Below are positions 37,001 to 46,093 of a stretch of 64,000 nt of DNA, piece by piece. Numbering within the stretch: the first letter of the stretch is position 1; each line of letters opens with the position of its first letter. A program made the translations under genes and the position numbers. The notes beneath the pieces are model-generated. The model worked only from the letters and a program-made list of their open reading frames with translations, had not been told where the DNA came from and did not search any database. Source of the DNA: Deefgea rivuli DSM 18356 (GTDB taxonomy: Bacteria; Pseudomonadota; Gammaproteobacteria; Burkholderiales; Chitinibacteraceae); the NCBI RefSeq assembly GCF_000620145.1, contig NZ_JHVM01000009.1:248001-312000 (forward strand), given 5' to 3'.

Positions 37001-40000
37001 GTGATAAAGAAATATTAATCGCAAATATCTGGGAGACATTGCTAAATAAAAATAAAATTGGAAGGGATGATAATTTTTTTGACCTTGGTGGCGATTCAAT
37101 TATTAGCTTGCAAATTGTAGCTAGATTACGTCGAGCAGGATATAAATTGGCGCCAAGGCTAATTTTTGAGAAGCAAACGGTTGCACACTTAGCCAATGAA
37201 ATACAAGAAATCAAGGGAGCTAAACCTTCTGCGTCTCTATTATTCTCAATAGAGAAATTTAATCTACTGCCAATACAAAGCCATTTTTTATTGCAAGAAT
37301 CTATTAAAGCTAATCATAGAAACCAAGCGGTTTTGCTGCAAAGTCGTGAGCCACTCAATGTCGCGGCGCTGACTGCAGCTTTGGGCGCGCTGTTGCAGCA
37401 GCACGATGCTTTGCGTTTGCGGTATACATTCGATGAAACATCGAGCGGTACAGGTCGCTGGACGCAAAGCTACGCGGCGTTCGATGGCCAAATGGCCGCC
37501 GATTGCCTGTGGCAGCACCAAGCAGCGAACGAAGCTGAATTGACGGCGCATTGCAATGTGGCGCAGCGTAGTTTGGATTTGGTGAGTGGTCCACTTTTGC
37601 GCGCCGTGCTGTTTGACATCGCTGACGATGATTCGGCGTCGCCATCACCATCCTCACAACGTTTACTACTGGCAATTCATCACTTGGTCGTCGACGGCGT
37701 GTCGTGGCGCGTATTGCTGGAAGATTTGCAATTGGCGTATCAGCAAGCGGCGTCGGGTTCGGCTATTGTTTTGCCGGCCAAAACTAGCAGTTATCAAGCG
37801 TGGGGCGCGGCGCTCGCGACGTATCCGCAGCAATACGCGGCTGAATTGGCGCATTGGCAGGCTCAAGTGGCGCAGCCGCTCACTTGCGATGATCCGCAGG
37901 GTGAGCGCAGCGGCGTATATCAAGCCAGTGTTGCGGTTGAATTGGATACTACGGCGACGCAAGCGCTATTGCAGCAAGTACCCGCAGCGTATCGCACGCA
38001 AATCAACGATGTGTTACTCACGGCTTTAGGTCGGGCACTGTGCCAATGGTCGGGTCGTGAACAAGTGCTGATCGACCTAGAAGGGCACGGTCGTGAAGAT
38101 CTTTACAGCCGAATCGACTTAAGCCGCAGCGTCGGTTGGTTCACCAGCCTGTTCCCGGTGCGGCTCAATCCGCTGGGCGAGATCGGTAGTGCGCTCAAAC
38201 GAGTTAAAGAAGACTTACGCAGCATCCCAAATAAAGGCTTAGGCTTTGGTGCATTCAAATACCTCGGCTCGGCCGAGCAACGCGCGGCACTCGCCGACGT
38301 GCCGTCGGCGGCGGTGGTGTTTAATTATCTCGGGCAATTTGAAGGCAGTTTCAGCGGTGACGCATTATGGTCGGTCGCCAAGGAGGACAGCGGTGACGCC
38401 GTTGATCCGGCGGCATTGATGGAGCATGAGCTGTCGATCAATGGGCAAATTCATGGCGGCCGCTTGAGCCTGTCGATTGCGTATAGCAGTCAGCGTTGGC
38501 AAGCGCAGTCGATCAATACTTTGGCGCAAGCCTTCCAAAGCGAACTTGAGGAGTTGATCGCGCATTGTTGCAGCGGGGTGAAAGGTCTCACGCCATCTGA
38601 TCTACCGTTGGCGCAGCTGAATCAGCACGACATCGACAGCTTGCCGCTGGACATCGCCCAACTGGCTGATCTGTATCCGTTGTCGCCGATGCAAGCCGGG
38701 ATGTTGTTCCACAGTGTGTTTGAACCGCAAGCGGGAGCGTATTTGAATCAACTGCGCGTCGATATTCGTGGTCTGGATGCCGAACGCTTCCAAGCGGCGT
38801 GGCAAGCGGTGTTTGTGCGCCACGATGTGCTGCGCACCGGCTTCTTGCATCAACGCGACGTGCCGCTGCAATGGGTGGCCAAACAGGTGGCGCTGCCGTG
38901 GGAGTCGCTCGACTGGCGCGAACAAGCGGCCAGCGAAGAACTCAGCCTCGCCCTCGATACGCTGGCGCGGGAAGAGCTCGAACAAGGATTTGTGCTGGAA
39001 CAAGCGCCACTCACGCGTTTGCTTTTGGTACGCACCGGCGAGCAGCAACATCACTTTATTTGGACCAATCACCACTTGCTCACCGATGGCTGGAGCACCT
39101 CGCAACTGATGGGCGACGTGCTGCGCGCCTATCAGGGAGAAGTGCTGGGCACGCCATTGGGGCGCTATCGCGACTATATCGCGTGGCTGCAAAGCCGCGA
39201 TGCCGCCGCCAGCGAAAGCTGGTGGAAACAACAACTGGCCGCACTTGAAGCACCAACGCGCTTGGTCGGCAGCCTCGCCAAACCACCGGTGGATACTGGC
39301 TATGCCGAGCAAGCGGTGAGCTTAGATGCCGCGCAAACGCAAGCCTTACACGCCTTCGCCAAACGCGAACGCGTCACTGTCAACACCGTGGTGCAAGCCG
39401 CGTGGGCGCTGCTGCTGAGCCGTTACACTGGCCAGCGCACCGTGTGCTTTGGCGCGACCACGTCGGGACGCCCGACCGAACTGGCTGGTGCGGAACAGAT
39501 TCAAGGGATGTTTATTAATACGCTGCCGGTGATCTGCGCCATCGAGGCCGATTTGGGCGTTGGCGATTGGTTGCGCAATCTGCAAAGCCAGAACTTAGCC
39601 GCGCGTGAACACGAACATACGCCGTTGTACGAAATCCAGCGCTGGGCCGGAACCAGCGGGCAAGTGCTATTTGACAGTATCGTGGTGTTTGAGAACTACC
39701 CGATTGACGAAGCGTTGAAGAACGCGGCACCGAGCGCGACGACGTTTGAGCTGCTAGCCAACCGCGAGCAAACCAACTATCCACTGACCTTGGCTTTCTC
39801 CTTGGCCGACACCTTGCAAGCGCACGCCAGCTTCGACCGAAGCCTGCTGGCCGTCGAGCAAGTGGCGCAAATCCTGACGCAATGGCAGCAGGTGCTGCAA
39901 ACGCTGGTGCAAGCTGGCGCGGGCATCGACGGGCAAGTCGAGCCAGCACTCAGCCACGTTGTTGGCAATGTGCAATTGCTCAACATCGCCGAGCAAACTG

Positions 40001-41835
40001 AGTTGCAAACGCTGGGCACAAATCCGCAACGTTTCGATGCCAGTCAGCTCGTCCATCGCCTGATCGAAACCCAAGTCGCGCAGCGGCCTGGTGCGACGGC
40101 GTTGATCTTTGGTGAGGTTGAGCTGAACTATGCCGAGCTGAATCAACGTGCCAATCAACTTGCGCATTACTTGATCGCGAATGGTGTTGGCCTAGAAAGC
40201 AAAGTTGGCATCGCGCTGGAGCGCAGCGTCGAGATGGTCGTCGCCTTGCTGGCGGTGCTGAAAGCAGGTGGCGCTTACGTGCCGCTGGATCCTGAATATC
40301 CACAGGATAGACTTGGGTATATGGTTGCAGACAGCGGAATTAATGCACTAATGACACATACGTCGCTCATTCAGCGCATCCCAAGCGCCAACAGCCAAGT
40401 CATCACGCTGGATACATTAGATCTATCAACGCAATCGACGCAAAACCCTGACGTCGCCATCCACGGCAACAATCTGGCCTACGTGATTTACACCTCGGGC
40501 TCGACCGGCAAGCCGAAGGGCGCAGCCAATCGGCATTGCGCTTTGTATAACCGTTTGGCGTGGATGCAGGGGGCGTATCAACTCGATCGCAGCGATACCG
40601 TGCTGCAAAAGACACCGTTCAGCTTTGACGTGTCGGTATGGGAGTTCTTCTGGCCGCTGATGTTTGGCGCACGTTTGGTACTCGCCCAACCGGGCGATCA
40701 CCGAGATCCGGCGCGGCTTAGCGCCTTGATTCAAGCCGTGCAAGTGACGACCTTGCACTTTGTGCCTTCGATGTTGCAAGCCTTCGTTGCGCATGCAGGC
40801 GTAAATGAATGCACCTCCATCCGCCGCGTGATTTGCAGCGGCGAAGCGCTGGCGGCCGAAGTGCAGGCCGAGTTGTTGACGCTGCTGCCGCACACGCAGC
40901 TATACAACTTGTACGGCCCGACGGAAGCGGCGATCGACGTGACGCACTTTACGTGCGACGGCGACTCCACGCGCAGCGTCGCGATTGGCCGACCGATTGC
41001 CGACACGCAAACGCACGTGCTCGACGCCGAATTCAATCTTGTCCCGCAAGGCACTGCGGGTGAGTTGTATCTGGGCGGAATCGGGCTAGCACGCGGTTAT
41101 CTGAATCGCGCCGAGTTAACGTCGGAGCGTTTCGTCGCCGATCCATTCGATCAAAACGGCGGTCGCTTATATCGCACTGGTGACCTAGTGCGCTGGCGTG
41201 CCGATGGGCAACTGGAATATCTCGGCCGTCTCGATCATCAAGTGAAGATTCGTGGTTTTAGGATTGAACTCGGTGAAATCGAAGCACAATTGCTGGCGCA
41301 AGAGGCGGTACGCGAAGCGGTGGTTGTCGCGCAAGAAGGTTCTGGTGGTGTGCGCTTGGTCGGCTACGTCTCGCCGCAAGCAGGCGTCAAGCTAGACACC
41401 GCGCAACTCAAAGCGGCCATCGCGGCTGTACTGCCCGACTATATGGTGCCAAGCATCTTGGTAGCGCTGGAAGCCTTGCCACTGAACCCGAACGGCAAAG
41501 TTGACCGCAAAGCGCTGCCGAAGCCTGAGCTGGCGAGTCAGTCTTATGAGGCGCCGCAAGGTGAGATTGAAATGACCTTGGCGCAGATCTGGGCTGGGGT
41601 GTTGGGTATTGAGCAAGTCGGTCGTAGCGATAATTTCTTTGAACTGGGTGGGCATTCCTTACTGGCGATGCAGCTCACTGCGCGCGTGCAAAAAGAATTT
41701 AAAATTTCTGCCAATGTGCTTGATATTTTCCAAGCGTCAAACGTCATGTTATATGCACAGCGCGTTTTGGAGCGGCAGCCCGCTACACAATCGATGGATT
41801 CGCTGGAGGCGTTTATAGACTCTTTGGAAGTGTGA
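34024..41835 (+). CDS. NRPS bimodule C-A(Asp)-PCP-E-C-A(Ser)-PCP
   Basis: A 2603-residue protein, 3 bp after the previous stop. Domains: C (HHIAADG from residue 176), A1, carrier Ser1025 in GGDS (the form usual before epimerases), epimerization domain (HHLVVDG from 1219, NYLGQFEGSF), C2 (HHLLTDG from 1683), A2, carrier Ser2545. The A1 pocket reads D-L-T-K-I-G-H-V-G-K, the aspartate code seen at beta-hydroxy-Asp sites. A2 reads D-V-W-H-I-S-L-I-D-K, the serine code. It should add D-configured (beta-hydroxy)Asp and then Ser. The first 3.3 kb are AT-rich and use different codons from the rest; the change falls at about 37330, at the start of the E domain. Confidence 0.94.
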   Translation: MSFNAIELSQRFKLLDANSRKAFLSKLAMAGVNFNELPIIPADRKNILSISYAQQSLWLTWQLDPQSAAYNIPGIIRLSGVLDSALLADVLFFLQMRHDTLHHCINGNTEPPSLKKVVIPRLDLIDLSDSVMAESLAMNQAEIFVKQAFDLDKEAPFRAQLYKISMHEYLLAISIHHIAADGWSLGIVIDELVQSYDAVVEKLPSPLKPLEINHCDYSIWQRLCLDAGEADRQLAYWQSTLGNEHPVLALPYDHPECLGEAHPQSEYLINLSTELSSQLRQLAKEHNASLYMVILALFSWGLNKFTGQYDIRIGSPVANRQLSESQSLVAYLSNILVLRTCLDESLGFDSLLSSVRETVLEAQAHADMPFDVLVRHLQPDRHLGIHPLFQVKCTEQADRAFPAQMGKVQLQLSGVNAGSTHFDLSLDFVDASNGIELNFIFAADLFNQATIENFASVFQTLALQAVKTPKLALGESQIGAPAIFLPPIQGDATVIALWQQKVAQHPHAAAIQFEEQQYSFQELDLHSDYLAAKLIENGVRNGSRVAIHAERSCEFVLGMLAALKAGACYVPLDPQLPIERLQYQLQDSQANFLLSKTPVAWAEETAQLALNFDQSIKSSNIALPIIHPQQAAYLIYTSGSTGQPKGVVVPHSALANYVQSILIEMALNDDVKSMAMISTVAADLGHTTLYGALCSGRLLHLISAECAFDPDRFANYMSSNQVDILKIVPSHLQALLHAANPGNVLPQHCLIVGGEATSWLLLDKITQLKPQCLVLNHYGPSETTVGVLTQSADQADRSAKYLPLGRALPGIKSYVLDSSLQIVPQGIAGELYLSGVGLANGYLNRKELTAERFIANPFGSGERMYRSGDRVRTLADGSLAFLGRTDDQIKIRGYRVEPDEVAAVLLKLNGVSAAFVIAESLDDGRNQLLAYVVADTSIEEIKFELVKRLPDYMVPASIIQLSQLPLNANGKIDRKALPKTTEVGVNVFAAPQGDKEILIANIWETLLNKNKIGRDDNFFDLGGDSIISLQIVARLRRAGYKLAPRLIFEKQTVAHLANEIQEIKGAKPSASLLFSIEKFNLLPIQSHFLLQESIKANHRNQAVLLQSREPLNVAALTAALGALLQQHDALRLRYTFDETSSGTGRWTQSYAAFDGQMAADCLWQHQAANEAELTAHCNVAQRSLDLVSGPLLRAVLFDIADDDSASPSPSSQRLLLAIHHLVVDGVSWRVLLEDLQLAYQQAASGSAIVLPAKTSSYQAWGAALATYPQQYAAELAHWQAQVAQPLTCDDPQGERSGVYQASVAVELDTTATQALLQQVPAAYRTQINDVLLTALGRALCQWSGREQVLIDLEGHGREDLYSRIDLSRSVGWFTSLFPVRLNPLGEIGSALKRVKEDLRSIPNKGLGFGAFKYLGSAEQRAALADVPSAAVVFNYLGQFEGSFSGDALWSVAKEDSGDAVDPAALMEHELSINGQIHGGRLSLSIAYSSQRWQAQSINTLAQAFQSELEELIAHCCSGVKGLTPSDLPLAQLNQHDIDSLPLDIAQLADLYPLSPMQAGMLFHSVFEPQAGAYLNQLRVDIRGLDAERFQAAWQAVFVRHDVLRTGFLHQRDVPLQWVAKQVALPWESLDWREQAASEELSLALDTLAREELEQGFVLEQAPLTRLLLVRTGEQQHHFIWTNHHLLTDGWSTSQLMGDVLRAYQGEVLGTPLGRYRDYIAWLQSRDAAASESWWKQQLAALEAPTRLVGSLAKPPVDTGYAEQAVSLDAAQTQALHAFAKRERVTVNTVVQAAWALLLSRYTGQRTVCFGATTSGRPTELAGAEQIQGMFINTLPVICAIEADLGVGDWLRNLQSQNLAAREHEHTPLYEIQRWAGTSGQVLFDSIVVFENYPIDEALKNAAPSATTFELLANREQTNYPLTLAFSLADTLQAHASFDRSLLAVEQVAQILTQWQQVLQTLVQAGAGIDGQVEPALSHVVGNVQLLNIAEQTELQTLGTNPQRFDASQLVHRLIETQVAQRPGATALIFGEVELNYAELNQRANQLAHYLIANGVGLESKVGIALERSVEMVVALLAVLKAGGAYVPLDPEYPQDRLGYMVADSGINALMTHTSLIQRIPSANSQVITLDTLDLSTQSTQNPDVAIHGNNLAYVIYTSGSTGKPKGAANRHCALYNRLAWMQGAYQLDRSDTVLQKTPFSFDVSVWEFFWPLMFGARLVLAQPGDHRDPARLSALIQAVQVTTLHFVPSMLQAFVAHAGVNECTSIRRVICSGEALAAEVQAELLTLLPHTQLYNLYGPTEAAIDVTHFTCDGDSTRSVAIGRPIADTQTHVLDAEFNLVPQGTAGELYLGGIGLARGYLNRAELTSERFVADPFDQNGGRLYRTGDLVRWRADGQLEYLGRLDHQVKIRGFRIELGEIEAQLLAQEAVREAVVVAQEGSGGVRLVGYVSPQAGVKLDTAQLKAAIAAVLPDYMVPSILVALEALPLNPNGKVDRKALPKPELASQSYEAPQGEIEMTLAQIWAGVLGIEQVGRSDNFFELGGHSLLAMQLTARVQKEFKISANVLDIFQASNVMLYAQRVLERQPATQSMDSLEAFIDSLEV

Positions 41836-41836
41836 A

Positions 41837-44800
41837 ATGCAAGGGACAATTGAGCAACGTATCGCAGAGAAATTTGCCGTTTTAAACAATGAACAGCGCA
41901 TCGCGGTGTATCAGCATATGCAGCAGCAAGGCATTATTTTTGCGCAAATCCCAATTGTCCCCAGCAACAAGTCGCGGCAAACGCCACTGTCCTTCGCGCA
42001 ATTGCGTCAATGGTTCCTATGGCATCTCGACCCATTGGGTACCGCTTACCATATTTCTGGCGCTTTGCAGTTGAGCGGAGCACTGGATGTTGTGGCGCTG
42101 CAGTCCAGTTTTGTGGCGCTATTGGCGCGGCATGAAGCGTTGCGGACTGTGTTTCAGGACGACGAGCAGGGCAATGCTTGGCAGCAGGTTTTGCCGGAAG
42201 GGCAGCTTGATTTCCGTCAGCTTGATCTGAGCGAACTGGCCGATGCCGAGCAGGACGCGGCTGTATTGGCGGCGGCTGATGCGATCAATCAGCAGCCGTT
42301 CGACTTGCGCGGCGGGCCGTTATTGCGCGTCGGCTTGCTGCGCCGCTCAGATGAGCAACATGTGTTGGTGGTGGTGATGCACCACATTATTTCCGACGGC
42401 TGGTCGATGAATGTGATCATCAACGAGTTTGTTGCGCTGTATCGGCAGCAGGTGCTGGGCGATGCTTTGCACTTACCCGAGCTGCCGATTCAGTACGCTG
42501 ATTATGCACAGTGGCAGCGCAGTTGGCTGGCGGCGGGCGAGCAGGAACGGCAACTGGCGTATTGGCAGACACAGCTCGGCGGCGATCAGCCGGTGCTGCA
42601 ATTAAACACCGACTTCCCGCGCCGCGCTGACGGCCAATATCGTGCGGCGCGCCTTAGTCTTGATTTGCCTGCACAGCTTGCGCAGTCGCTGAACCAAATC
42701 GCGCGCACACACAGCGCCACCCTGTTTATGGCGTTGCTGGCGAGTTGGCAAGTGCTGCTGCAACGTTATACCGGCCTCGGCGATATTCGCGTTGGCGTGC
42801 CGATTGCTAATCGACACCGCGCTGAAACCGCTAATTTGGTCGGCTTTTTTGTTAACACGCAAGTGCTGAATAACCGTCTGCATGGCGAACTGACTCTAGA
42901 ACAAGCGCTGCTGCAAGCCAAAGCGGCTGCTTTGGGCGCGCAGGAACATCAGGACTTACCGTTCGAGCAACTAGTCGAGGCGCTGCAAATTGAGCGCAGC
43001 TTAGGCCAAAATCCGCTGTTTCAAGTGATGTTCAACCATCAACGCGCGGGTAATGACGCGCTACAACAGCTACCCAGTTTGCAGCTCAGTGACTACGCTT
43101 TGGGCGAAAAAACGGCGCAATTTGAACTGACGCTGGATACCATCGAGCAGCGCGACGGGCAAATCAGTTTCACACTGACTTACGCCGCTGAGCTATTTCA
43201 CATTCAAACGATCGAACGCATGGCGCAGCATTACGTTAGCATCCTCGAGCAACTAGCCGCCACACCACAGCAAAGCCTCGCCAGCTTGAACTTCCTTTGC
43301 GCCGATGAAATCGCGCAACTCAACGCTTGGGGAACGAACCCGCAGCGCTGCGATGCCAGTCAGCCGGTACATCGCCTGATTGAAGCCCAAGTCGCGCAGC
43401 GGCCTGATGCGACGGCGTTGATCTTTGGTGAGGTCGAGCTGACTTATGCCGAGCTGAATCAGCGCGCCAATCAACTGGCGCATTATTTGATCGAGCAAGG
43501 CATCGGGCTAGAAAGCAAAGTCGGCATCGCGCTGGAGCGCAGTGTCGAGATGGTCGTCGCCTTGCTGGCGGTGCTGAAAGCCGGTGGCGCTTACGTGCCG
43601 CTGGACCCTGAGTATCCACAAGATAGACTTGGGTATATGGTTGCAGACAGCGGAATCAATGCTCTACTGACAAATACATCGCTCATTCATCGCATCCCAA
43701 GCGCCAGCAGCCAAGTCATCGTACTCGATACATTAGATCTATCCGTGCAATCAACACAAAACCCCGACGTGGCGATCCACGGTGACAATCTGGCGTATGT
43801 GATTTACACCTCGGGTTCGACCGGTAAGCCGAAGGGTGTGGCGGTGACGCATGCGCCGTTGGCGATGCATGTTCTGAGTATTGGTGAGCGCTATGGCATG
43901 ACGCCGGCGGATCGAGAGCTGCAATTTGCTTCGATTAATTTTGATGGCGCGCACGAACGATGGCTGGTGCCGCTGGCCTTCGGTGCGGCCTTGCTGCCAC
44001 GAGATAATGAGCTGTGGGATGTGCAACGCACTTGCGATGAAATTCAACGGCACGGCATTACAATTGCATGTTTCACACCGAGTTACCTGCATCAACTGGC
44101 CGAAATCGTCGGCGAAGCGGCCAGCCAGTTGCCGATTCGCTCGTATACCGTTGGCGGCGAAGCGATGTCGCGCGCGAGTTTTGATTTAGTGCAACGCGTT
44201 TTAAAACCGCCGCGCATGATTAATGGCTATGGTCCGACGGAAACGGTGATTACGCCGATGATCGCCACGATGTATCCAGGCGATACGTTTGATTCTGCGT
44301 ATATGCCGATTGGTACTTTGGTCGGTGATCGCACTGGCTACGTGCTCGACGCTGAACTCAACCTAGTCCCGCAAGGTACGGCGGGGGAGTTGTATCTGGG
44401 TGGAATCGGGCTGGCGCGCGGCTATTTAAACCGCGCCGAACTCAGCGCGGAGCGCTTTGTCTCCGACCTATTTGATACAAACGGGGGGCGCTTATATCGC
44501 ACTGGCGATCTGGTGCGCTGGCGTGCCGATGGTCAACTCGAATACCTCGGTCGCCTCGACCATCAAGTGAAGATTCGTGGTTTTAGGATTGAACTCGGTG
44601 AAATCGAAGCGCAATTGTTGGCGCAAGAATCGGTGCGCGAAGCGGTCGTGGTCGCGCAAGATGGCTCCGGTGGCGTGCGTCTGGTTGGCTACGTGTCGCC
44701 GCACTCAGGTATCACGCTCGACACTGCGCAACTCAAATCAGCTATTGCTACTGTGCTGCCCGATTATATGATGCCGAGCATTTTGGTGGCGCTGGAATTC

Positions 44801-45904
44801 TTGCCACTGAATCCGAACGGTAAAATCGATCGCAAAGCACTACCGAAACCCGAGCGGGCAAGCCAGTTCTACGAAGCACCACAAAACGAAGTCGAAACTA
44901 CGCTGGCGCAGATTTGGGCAGAAGTCTTAGAATTAGAGCGAGTTGGGCGGAGTGATAATTTCTTTGAGTTGGGTGGAAATTCAATCTTGTCGCTTAAATG
45001 CATTGCAATAGCAAAAAATAGGCATAATTTATTGTTGACAGTAATGGACATGATGAAGGCACCAACTCCTTTTCAGCTTGCTTTGTTGTTGAGTAAGACC
45101 ATTGATGCATTGATTGAGGATGGAAAACCCCCAGTGTTTTTGTTTCATGATGGATGGGGGGGGTTTACTGATTATAAGGAATTAATTAACGCACTAAGTA
45201 GTCAATATTCTGTAATTTGTGTTTCTACTGATTTTTCTAATTTGAGCAGTTCATCTGTCAATGATCTTATCGATATTTATTGTAAAAAAATCATTAAAAC
45301 TCACTCTGCTGGTGGGTATAAACTGATTGGTTGGTCACTTGGTGGATTGATTTCAATTTTAGTTGCTGAGAAATTGGAAGAGCTTGGTTGTGATGTTTGT
45401 TTTGTTGGAATGGTTGACTCATTTCTGCCTATAAAAAATAAAGAGCCAACGACATGGGTAGAGGAGTTCCTTAATTTCATGTCGATAATAATACCAAAGA
45501 AATACCACCTGATATTGTTAAATAATGATGATTTTGCTGATTGTTTGCGAAGCAGTGACATCAATTTTAACAAAATTAGCTCGCTTGTCAATTTTGCAAT
45601 AGATTTTGTTTCTCATGATTTAAACGATGAGTATATTGGTTTGGATTGCGACTCTATTGTTTATTTATTTGAATCATTGCTTTTATTGAAAAAAATTTTT
45701 TCTAAAGTTAAAACCATTCCTAAAGTTAACGCCAAAGTGAAGTGCTGGTGGTCTGTGGAGCGCAATGAGGATGAGTATATGTTTTTGTACGACGAAAAAA
45801 TAGTTACTGGTTATGATTATGATGCTTGCACGGTTAATAAAAGTCATCTTGAAATTATTAAGGATTCAGAGTTGGTTATAGAGATTGTTAGCAAAGTAGG
45901 GTGA
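41837..45904 (+). CDS. Terminal NRPS module C-A-PCP-TE
   Basis: A 1355-residue protein starting one base after the previous stop. C domain with HHIISDG from residue 182, A domain (about 510-960), carrier Ser1049 in GGNS, and a C-terminal thioesterase with nucleophile Ser1167 in GWSLGG that releases the product. The A-domain pocket reads D-G-E-C-T-G-G-I-T-K. I associate D-G-E-type pockets with ornithine-like substrates from memory, and the ornithine N-hydroxylase and acyltransferase downstream fit that, but it is inference. From about 44960 (within the carrier) to the end the DNA is AT-rich, so carrier plus TE look acquired together. A strong terminator follows. Confidence 0.93.
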   Translation: MQGTIEQRIAEKFAVLNNEQRIAVYQHMQQQGIIFAQIPIVPSNKSRQTPLSFAQLRQWFLWHLDPLGTAYHISGALQLSGALDVVALQSSFVALLARHEALRTVFQDDEQGNAWQQVLPEGQLDFRQLDLSELADAEQDAAVLAAADAINQQPFDLRGGPLLRVGLLRRSDEQHVLVVVMHHIISDGWSMNVIINEFVALYRQQVLGDALHLPELPIQYADYAQWQRSWLAAGEQERQLAYWQTQLGGDQPVLQLNTDFPRRADGQYRAARLSLDLPAQLAQSLNQIARTHSATLFMALLASWQVLLQRYTGLGDIRVGVPIANRHRAETANLVGFFVNTQVLNNRLHGELTLEQALLQAKAAALGAQEHQDLPFEQLVEALQIERSLGQNPLFQVMFNHQRAGNDALQQLPSLQLSDYALGEKTAQFELTLDTIEQRDGQISFTLTYAAELFHIQTIERMAQHYVSILEQLAATPQQSLASLNFLCADEIAQLNAWGTNPQRCDASQPVHRLIEAQVAQRPDATALIFGEVELTYAELNQRANQLAHYLIEQGIGLESKVGIALERSVEMVVALLAVLKAGGAYVPLDPEYPQDRLGYMVADSGINALLTNTSLIHRIPSASSQVIVLDTLDLSVQSTQNPDVAIHGDNLAYVIYTSGSTGKPKGVAVTHAPLAMHVLSIGERYGMTPADRELQFASINFDGAHERWLVPLAFGAALLPRDNELWDVQRTCDEIQRHGITIACFTPSYLHQLAEIVGEAASQLPIRSYTVGGEAMSRASFDLVQRVLKPPRMINGYGPTETVITPMIATMYPGDTFDSAYMPIGTLVGDRTGYVLDAELNLVPQGTAGELYLGGIGLARGYLNRAELSAERFVSDLFDTNGGRLYRTGDLVRWRADGQLEYLGRLDHQVKIRGFRIELGEIEAQLLAQESVREAVVVAQDGSGGVRLVGYVSPHSGITLDTAQLKSAIATVLPDYMMPSILVALEFLPLNPNGKIDRKALPKPERASQFYEAPQNEVETTLAQIWAEVLELERVGRSDNFFELGGNSILSLKCIAIAKNRHNLLLTVMDMMKAPTPFQLALLLSKTIDALIEDGKPPVFLFHDGWGGFTDYKELINALSSQYSVICVSTDFSNLSSSSVNDLIDIYCKKIIKTHSAGGYKLIGWSLGGLISILVAEKLEELGCDVCFVGMVDSFLPIKNKEPTTWVEEFLNFMSIIIPKKYHLILLNNDDFADCLRSSDINFNKISSLVNFAIDFVSHDLNDEYIGLDCDSIVYLFESLLLLKKIFSKVKTIPKVNAKVKCWWSVERNEDEYMFLYDEKIVTGYDYDACTVNKSHLEIIKDSELVIEIVSKVG

Positions 45905-45965
45905 CTTTTAAATTTTACGGTCTGTGAAATTAGTTGTTTTGTAGAATTTTTTTTGGGCATTTAGG

Positions 45966-46009
45966 AGCTTATTTACCCAGTAATGTTGGCATTTTCGGGT
46001 AAATAAGCT
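45966..46009. terminator. Bidirectional terminator between NRPS operon and TonB receptor gene
   Basis: A perfect 13-bp stem, AGCTTATTTACCC with GGGTAAATAAGCT, has an 18-nt loop and A/T-rich flanks on both sides. It lies between two convergent genes. Confidence 0.85.
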
Positions 46010-46093
46010 TTAATTATAAATTTAAATTTTTAGTGCGGATGGAAAGTAACTTCAGTCCTGTGTGTATTGTTATTTTGTTGTAGAGCGAATGAT

